Origin: a bacterium
GTDB lineage: Bacteria > Desulfobacterota > Binatia > DP-6
Length of the DNA stretch: 64,000 nucleotides
Assembly: GCA_026129405.1 (NCBI GenBank)
Contig: JAHCID010000004.1
Span: 310,001-374,000, forward strand
Reading direction: 5' to 3'
Notes under the pieces: model-generated
What the model saw: only the letters and a program-made list of their open reading frames with translations
Told to the model about the DNA's origin: nothing
Databases searched by the model: none
Position numbers and translations under genes: made by a program
Part shown: positions 8,686 to 17,575 of the stretch, piece by piece
Numbering within the stretch: the first letter of the stretch is position 1
Layout of the letters: every line of letters starts with the position of its first letter

Positions 8686-9669
8686 ATGCCGGCGGCGGCC
8701 GTCCTCGGCACCGGTGCGGCGTTGCCCGAGCGCGTCGTGTCCAACCGCGAGCTGCTCGCGCGGCTGGGCACCACCGACGAGTGGATCGTCGCGCGCACCG
8801 GCATCCGCACGCGGCGCCGGGCGGCGGCCGGCGAGGCGACGTCGGACCTCGCGCGCGCGGCGGCCGCGGCGGCGCTGTACGACGCGGGCGTCGCGGCGTC
8901 GAGCGTCGATCTGATCGTGGTCGCGACGGCGACGGGCGATCACCCGATGCCGTCGACGGCCTGCCTGCTGCAGGCGGCGCTCGGCGCCGAGCGCGCGGCG
9001 GCCTTCGATCTGAACGCCGCGTGCTCGGGCTTCGTCTACGGGTTGGCGCTTGCCGACCAGGCGATCGCGGCCGGCACGGCGCGCCGCGTGCTGCTGGTCG
9101 GCGCCGACACGCTCGCGCACCTCGTCGATCCCGACGACCGCGACACCGCGGTCCTCTTCGGAGACGGCGCCGGCGCCGTGGTGCTCGGGCGCGGCGGCGG
9201 CGTGCGCGCGGTGCATCTCGGCGCCGACGGCCGCGGCGCCATGGACCTCGTCGTGCCGGCGGGCGGCAGCCGCCGCCCGGTCGACGCGGCGGCGCTGCTG
9301 GAGCGCGCGCACACGATGCGCATGCACGGGCGCGACGTCTTCCGCGGTGCCGTGCGTGCGATGAGCGACGGGCTCGCCGTCGCGCTGCACCAGGCCGGCT
9401 GTCGCCCGCGCGACCTGCGGCTCGTGATCGCCCACCAGGCGAACGTGCGCATCCTGCGCGCGGTCGCGGAGCGGCTCGACCTGCCGCTCGAGGCGTTCTG
9501 GAACGACCTCGCCGAGCTCGGCAACACGGGCGCGGCGTCGATCCCGATCGCGCTGGCGCGGGCCGCCGCGGCCGGCGCGCTGCGCGACGGCGATCTCGTC
9601 GGCCTCACGGCCGCCGGGGCGGGGCTCACGTGGGGCGCAGCCGTGCTGCGCTGGGGAGTGGACGGATGA
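8686..9669 (+). CDS. beta-ketoacyl-ACP synthase III (FabH-like)
   Basis: The 327-residue protein has the thiolase-fold catalytic triad of KAS III: Cys113 (DLNAACSGF), His250 (IAHQAN) and Asn280 (ELGNTGAAS). The first enzyme of a type II fatty-acid cycle, it condenses an acyl-CoA starter with malonyl-ACP. It overlaps the next gene by 4 bases (ATGA). Its position between an ACP and a KAS II gene indicates a self-contained pathway. Chain starter specificity cannot be told from sequence. Confidence 0.9.
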   Translation: MPAAAVLGTGAALPERVVSNRELLARLGTTDEWIVARTGIRTRRRAAAGEATSDLARAAAAAALYDAGVAASSVDLIVVATATGDHPMPSTACLLQAALGAERAAAFDLNAACSGFVYGLALADQAIAAGTARRVLLVGADTLAHLVDPDDRDTAVLFGDGAGAVVLGRGGGVRAVHLGADGRGAMDLVVPAGGSRRPVDAAALLERAHTMRMHGRDVFRGAVRAMSDGLAVALHQAGCRPRDLRLVIAHQANVRILRAVAERLDLPLEAFWNDLAELGNTGAASIPIALARAAAAGALRDGDLVGLTAAGAGLTWGAAVLRWGVDG

Positions 9670-10913
9670 GCCGCACGGTGGTGGTGACCGGGCTCGGGCT
9701 GGTGACGCCGCTCGGCGTCGGGGTGGAGGCCACGTGGGCCGCGCTGCTCGCGGGCGTGTCGGGTATCGGGCCGGTGACGCGTTTCGACGCGTCCGAGCTG
9801 CCGTGCCGCGTCGCCGGCGAGGTGCGCGACTTCGATCCCGGCCAATGGATCACGGGCCGCGAGCAGCGGCGCATGGACCGCTTCATCACGCTCGCCGTCG
9901 CGGCGGCGATGGAGGCGGCGCTGCACGCGCGCCTCGTGGTCCGCGACGCGATCGCGCCGCGCGTCGGCGTCGCCATCGGCGTCGGGCTGGGCGGGCTTCC
10001 CGTCATCGAGGCGTCGCATCGTGCGCTGCTCGCCGGCGGGCCGCGGCGGGTGTCGCCGTACTTCATCCCCGCCGTCATCGGGAACCTCGCGCCGGGGCAG
10101 GTGGCGATGCGGCTCGGCGCGCGCGGGCCGAACCTCACGACCACGACCGCGTGCGCCTCCGGCGCGCACGCGATCGGCGAAGCGTTCGAGATGATCGCCG
10201 CCGACCGCGCCGACGTCATGCTCGCGGGCGGCGCCGAGGCGGCGATCACGCCGCTCGCGATGGCGGGCTTCGCGACCATGCAGGCGCTGTCACGCTGGGA
10301 CGGGCCGGCGGCCGAGGCGTCGCGGCCGTTCGAGAAGCGGCGCTCGGGCTTCGTCATGGGCGAGGGCGCGGGCGTCCTCGTGCTCGAGGACGAGGAGCAC
10401 GCGCGCCGCCGCGGGGCGAAGATCCTGGCACGGCTCCGCGGCTACGGCGCCAGCGCCGACGCGTTCCACCTGACCCAGCCGCCCGACGACGGCGCCGGCG
10501 CGCAGCAGGCGATCCGCCAGGCGCTCGCCCGCGCCCGGCTCGCGCCGGAGGCGGTGCAGCACGTCAACGCCCACGGCACCGGCACGCCGCAGGGCGACGT
10601 CGCCGAGACGCGCGCCCTGCGGGCCGTCTTCGGCCGCCACGCCGACGCGCTCCTCGTGAGCGCGACCAAGGGCTCTACCGGCCACCTGCTCGGCGCGGCG
10701 GGCGCGGTCGAGGCGGCGTTCACGGTGCTCGCGTTGCGCGACCAGACGGCGCCGCCGACGGCGCACCTCGACGAGCCCGACCCGGCCTGCGACCTCGACT
10801 ACGTGCCGCATCGCGCGCGGCGGGCGCCGATCGAGGTCGCGCTGTCCACCTCGTTCGGCTTCGGCGGCACCAATGCGGCCCTGCTCCTGGAGCGCCCGGC
10901 GGGGAGCGCATGA
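9666..10913 (+). CDS. beta-ketoacyl-ACP synthase II (FabF-like)
   Basis: The 415-residue protein has the KAS I/II signature with Cys163 (TTACASGAHAIG), His303 (VNAHGTGTPQGD) and His340 (KGSTGHLLGAAG). It elongates acyl-ACP chains with malonyl-ACP. Length and motifs are complete. It is coupled at both ends by 4-base ATGA overlaps to the KAS III gene and to a small unknown gene, showing that all belong to one operon. Confidence 0.92.
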   Translation: MSRTVVVTGLGLVTPLGVGVEATWAALLAGVSGIGPVTRFDASELPCRVAGEVRDFDPGQWITGREQRRMDRFITLAVAAAMEAALHARLVVRDAIAPRVGVAIGVGLGGLPVIEASHRALLAGGPRRVSPYFIPAVIGNLAPGQVAMRLGARGPNLTTTTACASGAHAIGEAFEMIAADRADVMLAGGAEAAITPLAMAGFATMQALSRWDGPAAEASRPFEKRRSGFVMGEGAGVLVLEDEEHARRRGAKILARLRGYGASADAFHLTQPPDDGAGAQQAIRQALARARLAPEAVQHVNAHGTGTPQGDVAETRALRAVFGRHADALLVSATKGSTGHLLGAAGAVEAAFTVLALRDQTAPPTAHLDEPDPACDLDYVPHRARRAPIEVALSTSFGFGGTNAALLLERPAGSA

Positions 10914-11242
10914 TGCGCACGTGCGTGCATTGCGTGATCGCGCGCGTCGTGCGGCTCGAAGCCGTCGCCGGCGGCTCCGATATCCGCGTCGGGCACGGGC
11001 CGCCGGTGACGCTGCCGCACGCCGGTGGGGCGATCTTCCGCGCCCTGCGGGCGCTCGTGCGCGAGGCACGCGCCGCGGGCGACGGGCCGATCAAGCTGCG
11101 CATCCTCGACATGCCGGGCTGGAGCCGCGTCGAGATCACGGCGACGGTGCGCGTCGGGCGCGGGGCGCGCGTGCTCGGACGGGCCTTCGACCGCCACGTC
11201 GCCGGCACGCTCGAGGGCGGCTTCCTGGAAGGGCTCGCATGA
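10910..11242 (+). CDS. unknown 110-residue protein inside the fatty-acid cluster
   Basis: I do not recognise this family. The product starts MMRTCVHC (a CxxC near the N terminus), has a GPIKLRILDMPGWSRVEI stretch near residues 64-81, and is predicted soluble, with no signal or membrane segment. It is locked into the operon: ATGA overlaps with the KAS II gene upstream and with the FabI-like gene downstream. A role in the same acyl-ACP pathway, perhaps as a small dehydratase-like or partner protein, is inference only. ATG at 10913 is an equally possible start. Confidence 0.7.
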   Translation: MMRTCVHCVIARVVRLEAVAGGSDIRVGHGPPVTLPHAGGAIFRALRALVREARAAGDGPIKLRILDMPGWSRVEITATVRVGRGARVLGRAFDRHVAGTLEGGFLEGLA

Positions 11243-12051
11243 GCGGGCTCCTCGCCGGGCGTTGCGGGCTCGTCGTCGGCGTCGCCACCGAGCGCTCCTA
11301 CGCCTGGCACATCGCGCGCGCGCTCCAGGCGCAGGGGGCGCAGCTGGGCTTCGCGGTGCTGCCGGGCGAGCGCGCGGTGGCGCGTGCGACGGCTGCGGTC
11401 GCCGCGCTCGGCGCGCCGGCGGCGCTGATCCAGCCGTGCGACGTCCGCAGCGACGCCGACCTCGACGTGCTCTTCGCCGCCTGGGACGCCGCGTTCCCGC
11501 GCCTCGACTTCGTCGTGCACTCGATCGCCTTCGCCGACCGCGAGTGGCTCGCGGCCGGGCGCTTCACGGCGACGCCGCGCGCCGCCTTCCACGACGCGCT
11601 CGACGTCTCGAGCTACAGCCTCGTCGCACTCGCCCAGCGCGCGCGCCCGCGCCTCGCGGTGCAGGGCGGGGCGATCGTCGCGATGAGCTATCTCGGCGGC
11701 GAGCGCGTGCTGCCGGGCTACAACGTGATGGGCGTCGCGAAGGCGGCGCTCGAGTGTGCCATGCGCTACCTCGCCGCCGAGCTGGGCGCCGACCGCATCC
11801 GCGTCTCGTGCGTCTCGGGCGGGGCCTTCCGTACGACGGCGGCGATGGGCATCGGCGGGTTCCGCACGCTGTTCGACCACGGCGTCGCGGTCGCGCCGCT
11901 GCGCCGCGGCGTGACCGGCGACGACGTCGGCGGCACGGTGGCGTTCCTGGTGTCCGATCTGGGCGCGGGAATCACCGGCGAGGTGGTGCACGTCGACTGC
12001 GGCCTGCACGCGCTCGGCCCGGTGCCCGCCGACCCCCAAACGCGCGTTTGA
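11239..12051 (+). CDS. FabI-like enoyl-ACP reductase (SDR fold)
   Basis: The 270-residue protein follows the FabI pattern: nucleotide-binding GVATERSYAWHIA, VVHSIAFAD in the active-site loop, and the catalytic Tyr151, Tyr161 and Lys168 (YNVMGVAKAALE), ending with GEVVHVDCGLHALG. It reduces the trans-2-enoyl-ACP with NADH. The cluster thus has initiation, elongation and enoyl reduction but no ketoreductase or dehydratase genes, which must come from elsewhere. It overlaps the unknown small gene by 4 bases and ends the operon before a 34-base gap. Confidence 0.88.
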   Translation: MSGLLAGRCGLVVGVATERSYAWHIARALQAQGAQLGFAVLPGERAVARATAAVAALGAPAALIQPCDVRSDADLDVLFAAWDAAFPRLDFVVHSIAFADREWLAAGRFTATPRAAFHDALDVSSYSLVALAQRARPRLAVQGGAIVAMSYLGGERVLPGYNVMGVAKAALECAMRYLAAELGADRIRVSCVSGGAFRTTAAMGIGGFRTLFDHGVAVAPLRRGVTGDDVGGTVAFLVSDLGAGITGEVVHVDCGLHALGPVPADPQTRV

Positions 12052-12085
12052 CCCCCGAAGGCCGGGCGGTCTATCCGTCCCGCCC

Positions 12086-13258
12086 ATGCACCTCGACCTC
12101 ACCCCGGAGCAGCGGAAGCTCCGCGACGAGATCCGCGAGTATTTCCGCGGCTTCGTCACCCCCGAGTACGAAGCGGAGATCGCCGCGACCGAGGGCGGCG
12201 GGCCGCTCTACACGAAGGCGCTCCAGAAGATGGGGGCCGACGGCTGGCTCGGCGTCGGCTGGCCGAAGGAGTACGGCGGGCAGGGGCGCACGCCGATCGA
12301 GCAGTTCCTGTTCTTCGACGAGGCGTGGCGCGCCAACGTGCTGCTGCCGACGCTGACGATCATGTCCGTCAGCCCGATGATCATGCAGCACGGCTCGGAG
12401 GAGCAGAAGAAGTTCTTCCTCCCGAAGGCGCTCGCCGGCGAGATCCACTTCTGCATCGGCTACACCGAGCCGGGCGCGGGCACGGACCTCGCCTCGCTGC
12501 GCACCAAAGCCGTGCGCGACGGCGACGAGTGGGTGATCAACGGCTCGAAGCTGTTCACGAGCCAGGCGCAGTACGCCGACTACGTCTGGCTCGCGGCGCG
12601 CACGGATCCCAACGCCAAGAAGCACGATGGCATCTCGATGTTCCTCGTCCCGACCAGCAGCCCGGGCTTCAAGCGCACGCCGTTGCCGACGATGGGCGAC
12701 GTCACGACCAACGCCACCTTCTACGAGGACGTGCGCGTGCCGGCGAACGCGCTCGTCGGCCCCGAGAACGGCGGCTGGTGGCTCATCGTCGGCCAGCTGA
12801 ACCACGAGCGCGTGTCGCTGATCCCGGTCGGTCCGACGGATCGCCTGCTCGAGGACGTCACCGCGTGGGCGCGCCGGACCGAGCTGCCCGGCGGAACCCG
12901 CGTCATCGACCTGCCCTTCGTGCAGCACAATCTGGCGCGCGTGCGCGCGGGCGTCGAGGTGCTGCGGCTCCTCAACTGGCGGCAGGCGTGGAACCTGACG
13001 CGCGGCGAGATGAACTACGCCGAGGCGTCGACGGTGAAGGTCTTCGGCAGCGAGATGTACGTCCAGGCCTACCGCCTCCTCATGGAGGTGCTGGGGCAGG
13101 CGGGGGCGATCAAGGCCGGCTCGCCCGAGTCCGTGATCCAGGGGCGGCTCGAGCGCATGTATCGCGCCATCCTCATCATGACCTTCGGCGCCGGCACCAA
13201 CGAGGTGCAGCGCGAGATCATCGCGATGGGCGGCCTCGGCCTGCCGCGCGCACGCTGA
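12086..13258 (+). CDS. acyl-CoA dehydrogenase (first of a pair)
   Basis: The 390-residue flavoprotein has the acyl-CoA dehydrogenase layout: N-terminal helices, a middle beta domain (CIGYTEPGAGTDLASL; GDEWVINGSKLFTS) and a C-terminal helical domain ending in FGAGTNEVQREIIA. It would oxidise an acyl-CoA at the alpha-beta bond using FAD. A second, more divergent dehydrogenase follows after 14 bases. In Actinobacteria such adjacent pairs form alpha2beta2 complexes acting on bulky or ring-bearing substrates, so a heteromeric enzyme is likely here by analogy. Confidence 0.9.
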   Translation: MHLDLTPEQRKLRDEIREYFRGFVTPEYEAEIAATEGGGPLYTKALQKMGADGWLGVGWPKEYGGQGRTPIEQFLFFDEAWRANVLLPTLTIMSVSPMIMQHGSEEQKKFFLPKALAGEIHFCIGYTEPGAGTDLASLRTKAVRDGDEWVINGSKLFTSQAQYADYVWLAARTDPNAKKHDGISMFLVPTSSPGFKRTPLPTMGDVTTNATFYEDVRVPANALVGPENGGWWLIVGQLNHERVSLIPVGPTDRLLEDVTAWARRTELPGGTRVIDLPFVQHNLARVRAGVEVLRLLNWRQAWNLTRGEMNYAEASTVKVFGSEMYVQAYRLLMEVLGQAGAIKAGSPESVIQGRLERMYRAILIMTFGAGTNEVQREIIAMGGLGLPRAR

Positions 13259-13272
13259 ACGGAGACGCGACC

Positions 13273-14391
13273 ATGGATTTCGGATTCTCGGAAGAGCAGA
13301 CCGCGCTGCGCGACCTCGCCAAGCAGATCCTCGACGACCACTGCAGCCACGAGAAGCTGAAGGTGATCGAGCGCGACCCCGACTGGTTCGCGCACGACGC
13401 CTGGAGCGCGCTCGGGCAGGCGAGCCTGCTCGGCGTCGCGATCCCCGAGTCGTGCGGCGGCAGCGGGCTCGGCTTCACCGAGCTGGCGCTGCTGCTCGAG
13501 CAGGTGGGCGCGTCGGTGGCGCCGGTGCCGGCGTGGGGCACGCTCGTCCTCGGCGCGCTGCCGATCGCCGCCTTCGGTACGCCGGCGCAGCAGGAGCGCC
13601 TGCTGGCGCCGCTCGCCAAGGGCACCGGCTTCGTCACGACCGCGCTCACCGAGCTGCCGGCGGAGGACCCGCTGCACCCCGGAACGACCGCGACGCGCGA
13701 CGGCGGCGGCTGGCGCCTCGAGGGCGTGAAGGACTGCGTGCCCGCCGTGAACCTCGGCGCGACCATGCTGATCCCCGCCCGCACGGGCGAGGAGACCGTC
13801 GGCCTCTTCCTCGTCCGCCCCGACGCCAACGGCGTGAAGACGACGGCGCAGATCGCGACCAACAAGGAGGTGCTCGCCGAGGTGCGTCTCGCCGACGTCC
13901 GCGTCGGCGCCGACGACGTGCTCGGCGATCCCACCCGCGGCCGCGACATCCTCGCCTGGCTGCTGCCGCGCGCGGTGGCGGGGCTGTGCGCGATCACGCT
14001 CGGCGTCGTCGAGCGGGCGCTGCGGATCACGGCACGGTACACCACCGAGCGCAAGCAGTTCGACCGCCCCATCGGCAGCTTCCAGGCCGTACACCAGCGC
14101 GTCGGCGACGCCTGGATCGACGTCGAGTCGATCCGCCTGACGGCGTGGCAGGCGGTGTGGCGGCTCGAGCAGGGTCTGCCGGCCGACGACGAGGTGACGA
14201 TCGCCAAGTACCTCGCCGGCGAGGCGGGGCACCGCGTGGTGTACGCGGCCCAGCATCTGCACGGCGGCATCGGAACCGATGTGGACTATCCGATCCACCG
14301 CTACTATCTGTGGCAACGTGCGCTGGAGCTCACGCTCGGGAGCGGCTCGCGTCACCTGGCCCGTCTCGGCTCGGCGCTCGCGGCGGCCTGA
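13273..14391 (+). CDS. acyl-CoA dehydrogenase (second of a pair)
   Basis: The 372-residue protein starts MDFGFSEEQTALRDLA and has the typical C-terminal HLHGGIGTDVDYPIHRYYLW segment and the TTERKQFDRPIGSFQAVH motif. The middle domain is less conserved than in the partner gene (no clear TEPxAGSD; it has TALTELPAEDP), so it may be the non-catalytic or FAD-sharing subunit of a heterotetramer. The ATG is preceded by GGAGACG. No other gene lies between it and the upstream dehydrogenase. Confidence 0.88.
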   Translation: MDFGFSEEQTALRDLAKQILDDHCSHEKLKVIERDPDWFAHDAWSALGQASLLGVAIPESCGGSGLGFTELALLLEQVGASVAPVPAWGTLVLGALPIAAFGTPAQQERLLAPLAKGTGFVTTALTELPAEDPLHPGTTATRDGGGWRLEGVKDCVPAVNLGATMLIPARTGEETVGLFLVRPDANGVKTTAQIATNKEVLAEVRLADVRVGADDVLGDPTRGRDILAWLLPRAVAGLCAITLGVVERALRITARYTTERKQFDRPIGSFQAVHQRVGDAWIDVESIRLTAWQAVWRLEQGLPADDEVTIAKYLAGEAGHRVVYAAQHLHGGIGTDVDYPIHRYYLWQRALELTLGSGSRHLARLGSALAAA

Positions 14392-14427
14392 CCCGAGGGG
14401 GCCGTCCGGGCGTTCCGGGAGGTCCCC

Positions 14428-14799
14428 ATGATCAAGCTGGTGTTCTGCCTGCGCCGCCTGCCGCACCTCTCGCGCGCGGAGTTCCAGCGCTACTGGCTGC
14501 ACCAGCACGGGCCGCTCGTGCGTGCCCACGCGACGGCGCTGCGCGTTCGCCGCTACGTCCAGCTCCACACCGCCGACACGCCGCTCAACGCGGCGATCGC
14601 CGCCAGCCGCGGCGCGCCGGCGGAGTACGACGGCGTCGCCGAGCTGTGGTGGGAGAGCGCCGACGACCTCGCCGCCGCGCTGGCCTCGCCCGAGGGCCGT
14701 GCGGGCAGCCTCGCGCTGCTCGAGGACGAGCGCCGCTTCATCGACCTCGCCCGCTCGCCGCTGTGGCTCGCCGAGGAGCACGCGGTGGTGCCGTCGTGA
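14428..14799 (+). CDS. EthD-domain protein
   Basis: The 123-residue protein has the EthD ferredoxin-like dimer pattern: MIKLVFCLRRLPHLSRAEFQRYWLHQHGPLV at the N terminus (given here in outline), a conserved His pair and an RRYVQLH strand. EthD proteins occur with degradation or polyketide genes, and their biochemical role is usually unknown or cyclase-like. It overlaps the following DsbA-fold gene by 4 bases (GTGA) and follows the acyl-CoA dehydrogenase pair by 36 bases, so it may share their pathway. Confidence 0.82.
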   Translation: MIKLVFCLRRLPHLSRAEFQRYWLHQHGPLVRAHATALRVRRYVQLHTADTPLNAAIAASRGAPAEYDGVAELWWESADDLAAALASPEGRAGSLALLEDERRFIDLARSPLWLAEEHAVVPS

Positions 14800-15410
14800 G
14801 CGTGCCCGTGCGGCTGGTCGTCTGGTCCGACTTCCTCTGCCCGTGGTGCTGGGTGGCGGCGACGCGGCTGTGGCGCGTGGTCGACGCGCAGGAGGGGCGC
14901 ATCGAGCTGGTGTGGAAGAGCTTCCTCTTGCGCCCGCAGCCCGATCCGAGCCGCACGTTGGAGAAGTTCCGCGCCTACACGCAGACGTGGGCACGGCCGG
15001 CCGCCGAGCCCGACGCGCCGCCGTTCCGCGTCTGGGAGGGCGACGCCGGTCCACCGTCGCACAGCGTGCCGCCGCATCTGGTCGCCAAGGCGGCGGCGCT
15101 GCTCGGCCCCGCGGTCGAGCGGGCCGTGCGCGCGCGGCTCTTCGAGGCCTACTTCGCGCAGAACCACGACGTGACGCACGCCGAGACGCTGGTCGGCATC
15201 TGGGACGGGCTCGACCTGCCGCGCGCGGCGTTCGCACGCGCGGGCGACGAGGCGATCCTCGAGGCCGTCGTCGCGGAGCACAACGAGGCCGTGGCGCTGG
15301 GGCTCTCGGGCGTGCCGGCGGTGATGCTCGAGGGCGGCGACACGGCGGTGCCCGGCGCGCTGCCGTACGAGACCTACGCCGCCTGGGTCCGACGCCTGCT
15401 CGCGGCGTGA
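14796..15410 (+). CDS. DsbA-family (FrnE-like) oxidoreductase
   Basis: The 204-residue protein has a thioredoxin-fold start VVWSDFLCPWCWVA with a CPWC redox motif, a helical insertion, and the cis-proline loop SGVPAVML. It lacks a signal peptide, so it is cytoplasmic and belongs to the FrnE-like/2-hydroxychromene-carboxylate isomerase superfamily rather than periplasmic DsbA. The start is GTG, overlapping the EthD gene by 4 bases; a second GTG two codons later is possible. Partner substrates are unknown. Confidence 0.82.
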   Translation: MSVPVRLVVWSDFLCPWCWVAATRLWRVVDAQEGRIELVWKSFLLRPQPDPSRTLEKFRAYTQTWARPAAEPDAPPFRVWEGDAGPPSHSVPPHLVAKAAALLGPAVERAVRARLFEAYFAQNHDVTHAETLVGIWDGLDLPRAAFARAGDEAILEAVVAEHNEAVALGLSGVPAVMLEGGDTAVPGALPYETYAAWVRRLLAA

Positions 15411-15453
15411 GCGCCGGTTGCACCGGCGACGGCCGGATGGGAAGTCGAGGCGC

Positions 15454-15855
15454 ATGAGCCTCGCGGGCGGATGCTTCTGCGGCGCCGTGCGCTATCTCGC
15501 CGGCGGCACGCCGTTCGACGTCACGCACTGCCACTGCCGCGACTGCCGGCGCGTCGCGGGCGCGCCGTTCGTCACCTGGTTCAGCGTGCGTGCGGGCGAG
15601 CTGCGCGTCGACGGCACGCCCGTGCGGCTCGCCTCGTCGGCCGACGTCGAGCGCACGTTCTGCGGCCGCTGCGGCACCCCGCTCACCTGGCGGCGCCGCG
15701 GCCACGACGCGATCGACGTCACCGCCGCGAGCCTCGACGACCCCGCCGCCGTGACGCCCGCGGACCACACCTGGACGGGTCAGCAGCTGCCCTGGATCTG
15801 CCTCGGCGACGGCCTCCCGCGCCACGAGCGCACGCGCCCGGCGGTGGTGGCGTGA
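15454..15855 (+). CDS. GFA/CENP-V-type zinc protein
   Basis: The 133-residue protein has the paired zinc motifs of the GFA (glutathione-dependent formaldehyde-activating) fold: GGCFCGAVRY (Cys7, Cys9), HCHCRDCRR (Cys26, Cys28, Cys31) and FCGRCGTPL. Most family members have unknown substrates and the formaldehyde role is not general. Its stop overlaps the glycosylase start by 4 bases. Confidence 0.86.
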   Translation: MSLAGGCFCGAVRYLAGGTPFDVTHCHCRDCRRVAGAPFVTWFSVRAGELRVDGTPVRLASSADVERTFCGRCGTPLTWRRRGHDAIDVTAASLDDPAAVTPADHTWTGQQLPWICLGDGLPRHERTRPAVVA

Positions 15856-16388
15856 GCGGCTACTGCGCCGTGGCCCCGGGCCATCCGTTCCACGGCCCGT
15901 ACCACGACCGCGAGTACGGCTTCCCGGTGCGCGACGAGACCGCGCTCTTCGAGCGTCTGGTGCTCGAGATCAACCAGGCGGGCCTCTCGTGGCTGACGGT
16001 CCTGCAGAAGCGCGAGGCGTTCCGGAAGGCGTACGACGGCTTCGACGTCGACAAGGTGGCGCGCTACGGCACGCACCAGAAGGCGCGCCTGCTGCGCGAC
16101 GCAGGCATCGTGCGCAACAAGCTGAAGGTCGACGCCGCGGTGGAGAACGCCCGCCGCATCCGTGCGCTGCGCGCCTCGCACGGCTCGTTCGCCGACTGGC
16201 TCGACGCGCATCACCCGCGCGACCGGGGCGATTGGGTGGCGCTGTTCAAGAAGACGTTCCAGTTCACCGGCGGCGAGATCACCGGCGAGTTCCTGCTCAG
16301 CACCGGCTACCTGCGGGGCGCGCACGCCGAGAGCTGCCCCGTCCACGCGAAGATCCTGCGCGCGAAGCCGCCGTGGATGCGCCGCTGA
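15852..16388 (+). CDS. tag: DNA-3-methyladenine glycosylase I
   Basis: The 178-residue product has the Tag signature: an N-terminal GYC zinc ligand, HDREYGFPV, LVLEINQAGLSW with the catalytic Glu, VRNKLKVDAAVENA, and a C-terminal ESCPVH that completes the Tag zinc site. It removes 3-methyladenine from alkylated DNA. The GTG start overlaps the GFA gene. Another alkylation-repair gene (ogt-like) lies at 38 kb but is not linked. Confidence 0.9.
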   Translation: MSGYCAVAPGHPFHGPYHDREYGFPVRDETALFERLVLEINQAGLSWLTVLQKREAFRKAYDGFDVDKVARYGTHQKARLLRDAGIVRNKLKVDAAVENARRIRALRASHGSFADWLDAHHPRDRGDWVALFKKTFQFTGGEITGEFLLSTGYLRGAHAESCPVHAKILRAKPPWMRR

Positions 16389-16866
16389 GGCTCCCGCGCC
16401 AGGTCGAGAGCGACGCGCGCGCCGACGTGGTGCGCGCCGCGCTGGGCGCCGGCACGACGCGCCTGTGGGCGGGCGGTCGGGAGCGCGCCGCGCTGCGCGC
16501 TCGCGCCCGGGCTGGAATGCGGCGCTGCGCGCGGCCGCGCGCGCCGGCCAGCTGCGCTGCGGGCTGGAAGGCGCCGAGACGCGGCTCGCCGCCGAGCGTG
16601 CCGGCCTCGGCCCCGATCCCGCGCCGCGCGTCTCGCGGCTGCTCGTCTGCTCGAACGACGGCGCGGAGCGCTTCTACCGCACCGTCGAGCGCCTCGTGCG
16701 CACGCATGCGCCGCGTGTGCTGGCCCTCGTGGTCGACGCCGACGCCGCAGCGCTCGGCAGCGCGTGCTTCGGCCGCGAGGCGACGGCGCGGGCGGTGCTC
16801 GTCGAGCACCGCGACGCGGTCGCGGCGGCGCTGTTCGCGCTTGCCACGCCCGCGCCGCCTGCGTAA
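16373..16866 (+). pseudogene. unrecognised gene with an apparent frameshift
   Basis: A GTG overlapping the tag stop opens a frame coding about 45 residues (VDAPLRLPRQVESDARADVV...), after which sense-like sequence moves to a different frame (PGWNAALRAAARAGQL, then RVSRLLVCSNDGAERFYRTV and ARVLALVVDADAAAL) and runs to a stop at 16866. The switch lies near 16495-16512 in a GC-rich stretch, fitting a single missing or extra base. The family is not recognised. It could be one broken gene or an assembly error. It sits between two acyl/redox genes in a tight row. Confidence 0.5.
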
Positions 16867-16875
16867 GCCGCGGAC

Positions 16876-17496
16876 ATGGTCGCGCCCACGCCGGTCGAGT
16901 TCTGGTTCGAGTTCGCCAGCACGTACTCCTATCCCGCGGCCATGCGCATCGAGGCGGCGGCCGCTTCGGCGGGCGTGCCGCTGCGCTGGCGGCCGTTCCT
17001 GCTCGGCCCGATCTTCAAGGCGCAGGGTTGGAGCGACTCGCCGTTCAACATCTACGAGGCGAAGGGGCGCTACATGTGGCGCGACCTCGCCCGCATCTGC
17101 GCGCGCCAGGGGCTCTGCCTGACGGCGCCGTCGCGCTTCCCGCGCAACGGGCTGCTCGCGGCGCGCGTCGCCGCCTTCGGCGAGGACGCGCCCTGGCTGC
17201 CGGCGTTCGTGCGCGGCGTCTATACGGCGAACTTCGCCGACGACCGCGAGATATCCGAGCCCGCTGTGCTGGCCGAGCTCCTGCGCGCGGTCGGCCTCGA
17301 CCCGGCCTCGACGCTCGCCGCCGCCCAGGAGGCGCCGGTGAAGGACCACCTGCGCGCGCGTACCGACGAGGCCATCGCCCGGGGCGTGTTCGGTGCACCG
17401 GCGCTCCTCGTGGGCGACGAGCTCTTCTGGGGCAACGACCGCATCGAGGACGCGCTCGCGTGGGCGACCCGGCACGAATTGCCGTCGGTGCGATGA
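16876..17496 (+). CDS. 2-hydroxychromene-2-carboxylate isomerase-like protein
   Basis: The 206-residue protein opens VEFWFEFASTYSYPAAMRIE, matching the DsbA-fold isomerase (GST-kappa like) in which a Ser replaces the redox cysteine and glutathione is a cofactor. It also has GVFGAPALLVGDELFWGNDR, the usual C-terminal glutathione-site motif. In naphthalene degradation the family isomerises 2-hydroxychromene-2-carboxylate; no other naphthalene genes are present, so the substrate is open. It is the second DsbA-fold enzyme in 2 kb. Confidence 0.83.
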   Translation: MVAPTPVEFWFEFASTYSYPAAMRIEAAAASAGVPLRWRPFLLGPIFKAQGWSDSPFNIYEAKGRYMWRDLARICARQGLCLTAPSRFPRNGLLAARVAAFGEDAPWLPAFVRGVYTANFADDREISEPAVLAELLRAVGLDPASTLAAAQEAPVKDHLRARTDEAIARGVFGAPALLVGDELFWGNDRIEDALAWATRHELPSVR

Positions 17497-17575
17497 TCCC
17501 TGCCGGGCGGTGCCGCGCGCGGCGCCCGGATTCCCGGGCCCGGCCGCTGGCATCGTGCGTGCAGCGGTCTCGGGC

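Noticed and set aside
8442-17496. Polyketide or aryl-polyene gene cluster
   Set aside because: No ketoreductase, dehydratase, acyltransferase, chain-length factor or ammonia-lyase genes accompany the ACP/KAS set; the downstream genes look catabolic.
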